In this document: in pieces, positions 57,215-64,000 of the stretch
Position numbering within the stretch: position 1 is the first letter of the stretch
Layout of the letters: every line of letters begins with the position of its first letter
NCBI GenBank assembly: GCA_002633005.1
Contig: NMRA01000032.1
Span: 895,692 to 959,691, forward strand
Direction of reading: 5' to 3'
Length of the DNA stretch: 64,000 nt
Source of the DNA: Phoronis australis
Lineage: Eukaryota; Phoronida; Phoronidae
Made by a program: the position numbers and the translations under genes
The notes under the pieces: model-generated
Databases searched by the model: none
Told to the model about the DNA's origin: nothing
Seen by the model: only the letters and a program-made list of their open reading frames with translations

Positions 57215-58619
57215 TGTCTATAAAATAAACCAAAAGCTTTTCATTTAAGCCTCTACAAATCATATTCTAATTCTAAAAACATTCAACTATCATCTCTTGC
57301 ATATTTGCTCTCCCAAAGCAACCTCATCACGTTATCCATTGTTTGAATTGAAATTAATAACAATAATAAATCATCTGGTAGCCATATTTCCTTGGCAGCC
57401 AAATATTTCCCAAGCAGCCATACTTCCCTGACAGCCAAATTGCCTTGGTGAGAACCTGTGGTGAGAAGCAACTTGACTGGCCTGGTCCATGTTGTCTTCC
57501 TATACAGAGCACATCCTAGCTTTTAAGTAAGAAAGAATTTCCCTATGCAGTCTTAAAGTGAAATAGTTTTATTCATGTGATTCACTTCAAGCTCAATTCT
57601 AAAATAGCGACAGCGTATGTATCTAAGCCAATTAACGAGTACGGTTCGTACTAAATTTAGAACGCTAAAAAAATGGACAAGTGAGCAGACTAAAGTTATA
57701 CTGATTACGTATGCGTAATTTAAAAGGTTTAGTCGAGATTATTTTTCTCAAGGGTCCTAAATTGTCTTGCCACTTACCGCCATTTTGCGTTCGTTGTGTC
57801 ATCATCTGCTCATTATGCACCCGCGCTGTGGAATGAGTACCCCGACTGACTGGTCCGCCAGTCGGGGTACAGCCATGTTCTTTATCAGTTTGACAGTGAC
57901 AAACCAATGTTTACATAGTCCAGCTCTCTTATTGTCTGCTTTCATCTGATAAGCTCACGACTTTCAACAAATGTCATGAAGCAGATGTGTTTTGTATGAA
58001 ATACTTTCACCAAAAAACTTGGAATAAAGAAAAAACAATTGACTTTCAGAGAAATTACTAGACTTAACTTTCACCTGTAGATTCCTTTGTGTGAGTGTAA
58101 GCTCTGATGGGCACAGGATTGTGTACCAACACAAAAGACTTTTACTTGCCTGACAAATTTAATCGAGCATGATTCTAGATTAGATCATGATAGTGGAAAT
58201 TTCTTGATTTTTACACTGGAGAATTGTATGTAATGACAGAGCATAGCTTTTAAGTAAACATGTCTCAAAACAACAAATCCAGAAAGACTTGAAGTGATAA
58301 CTGTGATTCATGGTATTCTCGATAGAAAGGACCGCAACAACGTAGCGACATCTTGTGTTTAATACAGTGAAACTTTAAAGTTAGTACAGTGGAATGTTAG
58401 TCCAGTCAAATGAGAAAGGTGACGAATTTGGTAGGGTAGGTTATCACACTGATCTAAGATATGCTCCAACCGCAAACTAGTCAGGACTAACTCTACAGCA
58501 AAACCAGCTTTGGATTATGAAATCAACAGAACTAGAAATTCTTCTAATATTTCATACACTCAAACAATTTCCACTTCTTAAATGTGCAATGCTATCAGTT
58601 GTGCATATTTTCTTCAGTC
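56517..58619. repeat. 2.1-kb direct repeat, copy A
   Basis: This block aligns along its whole length with 58621-60728. It includes the MGCGSS exon, the candidate upstream exon and flanking intron. The distal half (about 57930-58610 versus 60040-60720) is nearly identical. The proximal half has many substitutions and indels, for example an extra GGAATTTCTCT in copy B. Confidence 0.95.
57778..57870 (-). promoter_or_regulatory. Candidate first exon/5' UTR with hairpin and upstream in-frame ATG, copy A
   Basis: A strong donor GCG|GTAAGTGG at 57778 follows AAAATGGCG. Spliced to the acceptor before the MGCGSS exon (TTTTATAG|ACAATGGGA) it gives ATG GCG ACA ATG GGA, an in-frame ATG three codons upstream. 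A perfect 12-bp inverted repeat (GTACCCCGACTG at 57837-57848, inverse at 57859-57870) lies about 54 nt further upstream and would form a hairpin in a 5' UTR. The exon's 5' end is unknown. Confidence 0.45.
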
Positions 58620-58620
58620 N

Positions 58621-60728
58621 AAAAGAAAACAACTGCCAGGATAATAATTGTTTCTGTAAAAAAACATACCCATAGCAAAACGTCCATAAAATGTCAGTCC
58701 ACAACAATACCAGACTTGACAAAAGTACTGCCCAAAGGAATTGGCGAAAAATAGACCCAGATACCAGACTTGCCAAAAAACTTACCCGTTTGGAAATTAA
58801 AATCAATGAAAACCAAACCAATTTCGACGCCAAATTCAGCAAAAACACTAACCATTTCACTGGCACATGTGCACTCACCTATACCATGGAACCCTCCCCC
58901 ATCTCAGTTTAGAGTGTTTTAACAAGACCCTGGAAGGGTTAGTTGTAATAAAGTTTGACTGAACATCTTTTTACCACCTCGAGCTACTAACTAGAGGTTA
59001 AATCATAAACATTTATAAATATGCAAATTAACCATGTTAACCAAGCACCAAACCACTACTTTCAAGCCAAAACCACACAAAGCTTATGAGTAATATTTGA
59101 TGCACACGGTGCAGCCATAGCTATGCAAGCAACTAACATACCGACTTTGGATCGTCATTAGTAACAATGACCTGCGTCTGGGTGTGCTGTTGCGGTTGTA
59201 CTGGTGCCACAGGTTTCTGTGCTGGTCCTCCATATGGCTGATGTGTAGGTTGTCGAGGATAACCAGGCGAGGTGTGCGAAGACTGAACAGGAGCGCTTGA
59301 TCCACATCCCATTGTCTATAAAAAAAAAAAAAAAAGCTTTTCATTTAAGCCTCTACAAATCATATTCTAATGCTAAAAACATTCAACTTTCATCACCTGC
59401 ATATTTGCTCTCCCAAAGCAACATCATCACGTTATCCATTGTTTGAATTGAAATTAATTGCAATAATAAATCATTTGGAATTTCTCTGGTAGCCATATTT
59501 CCTTGGCAGCCATATATTTCCCAAGCAGCCATACTTCCCTGACAACCAAATTGCCTTGGTGAGACCCTGTGGTGAGAAGCAACTTGATTGGCCTGGTACA
59601 TGTTGTCTTCCTATACAAAGCGCATCCTAGCTTTTAAGTAAGAAAGAATTTCCTTATGCAGCCTCAAGGTGAAATAATTTTATTCATATGATTCACTTCA
59701 AGCTCAATTCTAAAATAGCGACAGCGTATGTATCTAAGCCAATTAACGAGTACGGTTCACACTAAATTTAGAACGGTAAAAACATGGACAAGTGAGCAGA
59801 CTAAAGCTATACCGATTACGTATGCGTAATACAAAACGTTTAGTCACGATTATTTTCCTCAAGCGTCCTAAATTGTCTTGCCACTTACCGCCATTTTGCG
59901 TACGTTGTGTCATCATCTACTCATTATGCACCCGCGCTGTGGAATGAGTACCCCGACTGAATGGTTCGCCAGTCGGGGTACAGCCATGTTCTTTATCAGT
60001 TTGACAGTGACAAACCAATGTTTACATAGTCCAGCTCTCTTATTGTCTGCTTTCATCTGATAAGCTCACGACTTTCAACAAATGTCATGAAGCAGATGTG
60101 TTTTGTATGAAATACTTTCACCAAAAAACTTGGAATAAAGAAAAAACAATTGACTTTCAGAGAAATTACTAGACTTAACTTTCACCTGTAGATTCCTTTG
60201 TGTGAGTGTAAGCTCTGATGGGCACAGGATTGTGTACCAACACAAAAGACTTTTACTTGCCTGACAAATTTAATCGAGCATGATTCTAGATTAGATCATG
60301 ATAGTGGAAATTTCTTGATTTTTACACTGGAGAATTGTATGTAATGACAGAGCATAGCTTTTAAGTAAACATGTCTCAAAACAACAAATCCAGAAAGACT
60401 TGAAGTGATAACTGTGATTCATGGTATTCTCGATAGAAAGGACCGCAACAACGTAGCGACATCTTGTGTTTAATACAGTGAAACTTTAAAGTTAGTACAG
60501 TGGAATGTTAGTCCAGTCAAATGAGAAAGGTGACGAATTTGGTACGGTAGGTTATCACACTGATCTAAGATATGCTCCAACCGCAAACTAGTCAGGACTA
60601 ACTCTACAGCAAAACCAGCTTTGGATTATGAAATCGACAGAACTAGAAATTCTTCTAATATTTCATACACTCAAACAATTTGCACTTCTTAAATGTGCAA
60701 AGCTATCAGTTGTGCATATTTTCTTCAG
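58621..60728. repeat. 2.1-kb direct repeat, copy B, abutting a single N
   Basis: It begins immediately after the N at 58620. Copy B has an A15 run before its coding exon where copy A has AAAATAAACCAAAA. Position and divergence suggest the two haplotypes of one locus placed in tandem. Confidence 0.95.
59142..59312 (-). CDS. Second copy of the MGCGSS first coding exon
   Basis: It encodes the same 57 residues as 57044-57214 except Pro to Gln at residue 10 (SSAPVP versus SSAPVQ), and has the same donor. If the duplication is real, this is an alternative first exon; if it is allelic, it is the same exon. The matching upstream exon donor is at 59889, with its ATGGCG and the same hairpin (59948-59959 with 59970-59981). 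Confidence 0.7.
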
Positions 60729-61416
60729 TCACTCTTCTAATAATTCCTACACTTCTAAAATATTTATACTCTTTGCCTAATGAAAGCATAGAATCAATAT
60801 CACAAGTAAAATTTTCTACAAATTAATGGAGAAATTAACGCAAGTGTATGTCTGAGCTCCCAATTATGACCATGAACACTTACTTATTAACGGCAATATA
60901 ATAGTTTTCCATGGGTTTTATCATTTGATTAAGTACAAAATTGACTCTCATATGCATTTCAAAGGCAACTGTCATTTGTGCAACCTCTGCAAAACAGGGA
61001 ACAACGACCTTGATTGTATGGTACTGAATACATTATTTTATCAAGTACTGCAAAACATGTATTACATAAACTAGAGTTCTCTACCATTTACTTGTCAAAA
61101 TAATACTCTAGAGCATCAATTCCATGTCACCCAAAGGTCACACAGGTGATTTACAGGTGAGGACTTTGATCTGAACACCTTCCTTAAAATCTTCACAAGA
61201 GCTCTCACTTTGAACATATATGAAAATAATTTCATTTAGGAATAATTTTGAAAAAAATGCACAGTCATACTGTCACATTTCATCAACCACTGTCATAAAT
61301 AAACCAAACACAGTGCAAGCAATTGTAATTAATTAAGCTAAAAGCGTTGACAACCTAATGAATTTCTTAGAATTACTCAGTAATTTACATTGTGACTGAG
61401 CAGTTAAAACCGTAAT

Positions 61417-61668
61417 GTAGTGTCTAGAATGGCAATTTCCACATTGCTCTCATACATATTTAATAAATCTTATTCCTAAAAACTACCGTGTATCAAACAT
61501 TATTATTATCTATATCATTTACCAAATTTGAAAGTTGATGTGGTAGTATCTAGAATGGTAATTTCCATAGTGCTCTCATACATATTTAATAAATCTTATT
61601 CCTAAAAACTACCGTACATCAAACACTATTATTATCTATATCATTTACCAAATTTGAAAGTTGATGTG
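61417..61668. repeat. Two-copy tandem repeat, 126-bp unit
   Basis: Units starting GTAGTGTCTAGAATGGCAAT (61417) and GTAGTATCTAGAATGGTAAT (61543) are about 94-95 percent alike by eye and both end in AAGTTGATGTG. Confidence 0.92.
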
Positions 61669-61737
61669 GTGAACATGCCGTTTAAACAAAATTCCTTCAT
61701 CACAAGTTTTATCCACATTCATTACTGTGTGTTAGCA

Positions 61738-62070
61738 GAGCCCTCTTTCATCCCAGGGAAAAGGTGCTTGTGCCTTCTTTAAAGGGAATTTTTTTCTGGT
61801 GAGAGGGAAATTCTACCTCCCGATCACCATCAATAGCAAACCCCCAACCTCATAGGCTCTGCCTCAAGCAGCCAAGACTAACATTTTATTCTCTTTCAAT
61901 TTTTATCACCTGTGTGAGTTACAAGAGATTCAAACCTCCACGGGAATTTTGCATTCACTTGGAGGGATTTTTTGGGCCTCCTGAGGGGAACTTTGAATGA
62001 TTTTTCAAAATTTTCCAGAGAGGAATGGGGCCAATCTTTGGTTCCAAAATCAAGGTACAGAGGGCCCTGG
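61738..62070. repeat. Dispersed repeat, copy 2 of the family at 1437-1731
   Basis: Same block order as the left-hand copy. It is slightly longer and contains the full GGAGGGATTTTTTGGGCC..GGGGAACTTTGAA section. No coding capacity. Confidence 0.65.
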
Positions 62071-62990
62071 TTAGTGATGTGTATAATTAGCTTATAAGCC
62101 ATGCTGGAAACTTAACTTTCTAAAGAATAGATCAAGACTTGAATTTTTGTTCACAGAATCCTTATTACTTGACTAATCTTGAAAATTCAAGAACCCACAT
62201 AGTCTAATTTTTACTCCTCTATTTAGTTTTTATGGTTTCAATCGGTTTTCACAATACAACGTGACGCCTGTTACGTCTGTATTGCCTGAGTCTTTTGTCC
62301 GATGTCGCAACACTAACACCAATTCTCTACCACGCTGAACAAATACATTAATGTAAACACACAACAACTCAAAATTTTTGTAAACAAATAAAAACTCACC
62401 ACATTGTTTTAGCCAATTTTTATCATATTTCTGGCACGAGAAGGATTCTACACTAACCTTTCATAAAGAATTTAATTTCTGAAGCTGAGTGTGTTAAAAA
62501 ATTACTAGTTTCTGCCCTTGACATTCAGTATTTTATTGTTGTGAACACATCGTTGAATGAATTAATTGGCCTGTATAACAAAAAAGGTGGTTAGATTAAC
62601 TTTGGTAAAATCAAGGGCAGATTACGACACCAGTTTTTCATGGTTGATATAGAAAAGCATTGTCCAACTACATGATACCCCTGAACAGCCCAGTTTCGTA
62701 ATCACATCCTAAAAACAAAAAGGAAATGTTGGGCTGACCACGTGAAATTGCAGAAGATTTCTCCAAATTGATTCTTGTATCGTTTAAAGTGAATGTTTAC
62801 AGTATGTTCTTTAGTGAAAAGATTGAATAAATCAAACTGACTGGTCAAACATGCAACAAAAGTAATCATTAAACCTGCTATCCACCAGCCATACATAAAA
62901 AAACATGACTTTTGTTAACGCCACTGATTGTCATAAAACAGTCCCTATTGCAGTAAGAGAGGATTTCAGGGTTTGTAAAGAACTGAGAGT

Positions 62991-63028
62991 ATGTGAGCAT
63001 CAGAAAGCCATGTGAGCATCAGAAAGCC
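62991..63028. repeat. 19-bp perfect tandem duplication
   Basis: ATGTGAGCATCAGAAAGCC occurs at 62991-63009 and 63010-63028. Confidence 0.9.
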
Positions 63029-63304
63029 ATGTGCTCAGCTTTTCTGGACTGGCTGGTAATTGGTTTCTGCCGAGATGGATATATTAAACGGAATACTCCT
63101 GTAACCCAAGTAACGATTTCGAACTGCTTTCTTGAAATTGTGGAATTTAGGGAGACCTTAAGAGTAAAAAGTGTACACAAAATTCATTTGCTGTACACGC
63201 CAGAGCATGTGATGTCATATTAAGTGAGCAGTGTAAAAATGGCTAGTTGCCAATTTGTGCAATTGAACAAAGTACTGTTCAAAAGAAAAGATTTATTACG
63301 GAAG

Positions 63305-63545
63305 TATTTGTTCGAGTGGAGGGAGTGTGGACCAGAAGGATAGTTGACCACTTCTTTTATTGAAGGTCATGGGTTTGAGTCCCACTGGGGCACATTGCTT
63401 GACCCTTGAGTCAGGTCTCTAGCTCCTCAGCTCGATTTTAATTATATATTAATAAACCATAAAAATGGTTCCAGGTGATTAGTGCAATGGGCCCTTTATG
63501 AGCAGCCTGCGCACGTTTGGTACAATGTGTACCAGACTGCCTGCA
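63305..63545 (+). mobile_element. Possible tRNA-derived SINE
   Basis: GTCATGGGTTTGAGTCCCACTGGGG contains a B-box-like GGTTTGAGTCC. An A-box-like segment upstream (GTGTGGACCAGAAGG) is weak. A non-tRNA body with CTAGCTCCTCAGCTCGATTTTAATT follows. Consistent with an RNA polymerase III SINE, but only one copy is in the window. Confidence 0.4.
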
Positions 63546-63698
63546 ATCATTTTTTTAATTGTTCTAGTTGGAAGGAATTAAAGACATCAACAGCCTCCTA
63601 AGGTGTCCCTCTTATGGGCTCTATGGCTCTATGCGCAAAAAGGTACTTATATATCAAGACATTAAGTAATAACATAAATAATAACGTGACTTTAATGT

Positions 63699-63785
63699 TT
63701 TAATCAGTGCGAGGCATAATTCGCCGAAAAGCTTCCCGCATATGAAGATCCTATAGGTGCTTCACCGTCTCTACTGGGGCCAGCT
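63699..63785. repeat. Dispersed repeat, copy 2 of the 21201-21308 family
   Basis: TTTAATCAGTGCGAGG, then CATAATTCGCCGAAAAGCTTC and CTACTGGGGCCAGCT. Same orientation as the 21201 copy. Confidence 0.7.
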
Positions 63786-64000
63786 AGAGACAGTGGTCAC
63801 TGTCTAAATGTTACCCAATCACCAGACATCGTGCTCAGTGCTCACCAACACAGATCCTCGTGAGATTCACTAACATTGTAATCTGAAGTTATCACATCAT
63901 GAACACATAATTGTAGAATACTTACCAACTTTTTAATTTGCACCTTTGTTACTGAGAGATACAAGGAATTGTACTGCACGGGTATTAAGCAATCGCTGTT

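Larger units (their letters stand above)
60729..64000. other. Upstream flank of the coiled-coil gene, no exon seen
   Basis: No convincing coding exon is found. The interval contains a 126-bp tandem duplication (61417-61668), a dispersed repeat (61738-62070), a 19-bp tandem repeat (62991-63028), a SINE-like element (63305-63545) and a second copy of the 21201 repeat (63699-63785). Confidence 0.5.

Noticed and set aside
57044-59312. Two MGCGSS exons as proof of two paralogous genes
   Set aside because: The copies abut a single N and share introns as well as exon; an assembly duplicate is simpler, and no second set of downstream exons exists.

Overview
This window looks like nuclear genomic DNA from an animal, most likely a marine bilaterian invertebrate. 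It is AT-rich, its genes are broken into many short exons with GT..AG introns, and short dispersed and inverted-repeat elements are scattered through it. I cannot fix the phylum from sequence alone; a hemichordate, echinoderm, lancelet or similar lineage would fit. Single Ns at 28984 and 58620 each sit exactly at the edge of a directly repeated block, which suggests scaffold joins between unmerged alleles.

Three multi-exon protein genes can be reconstructed with consistent reading phase. (1) On the minus strand, 2222-21041, is a 17-exon gene for SRBD1, the animal homologue of bacterial Tex: Tex N-terminal helices, YqgF-like RNase H fold, helix-hairpin-helix, S1 RNA-binding domain. (2) On the plus strand, 23741-32127, is a complete 5-exon Rab11 GTPase gene encoding 215 residues with all G motifs and a C-terminal Cys-Cys prenylation site. 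SRBD1 and Rab11 are arranged head to head. (3) On the minus strand, 38322-57214, is a gene I do not recognise. It encodes a protein with a predicted N-myristoyl/palmitoyl anchor (MGCGSS), a Q/P-rich linker, several tiny exons whose lengths are multiples of three, a conserved-looking coiled-coil core and an acidic then basic tail. Between the linker and the coiled coil lies a giant open exon (48171-51734, about 1188 codons) flanked by phase-0 splice sites. It encodes a K/E block, a poly-Ser block, about 14 copies of an 18-residue repeat and a long Thr/Ser/Glu-rich region with a second repeat family. Skipping or including it would change the protein from about 636 to about 1824 residues. This gene is the most novel item here.

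A possible exon of a fourth gene lies at the left edge (96-259, minus). The rest is introns and intergenic DNA with non-autonomous transposon-like elements (a Harbinger-like MITE at 3762-4332, a short hAT-like MITE at 22388-22544, a foldback cluster at 21785-22913, others), two tRNA-derived SINE-like elements, several two-copy dispersed repeats and short tandem duplications. One tandem duplication copies a splice donor of SRBD1. No rRNA, intact tRNA, CRISPR or operon structure was seen.
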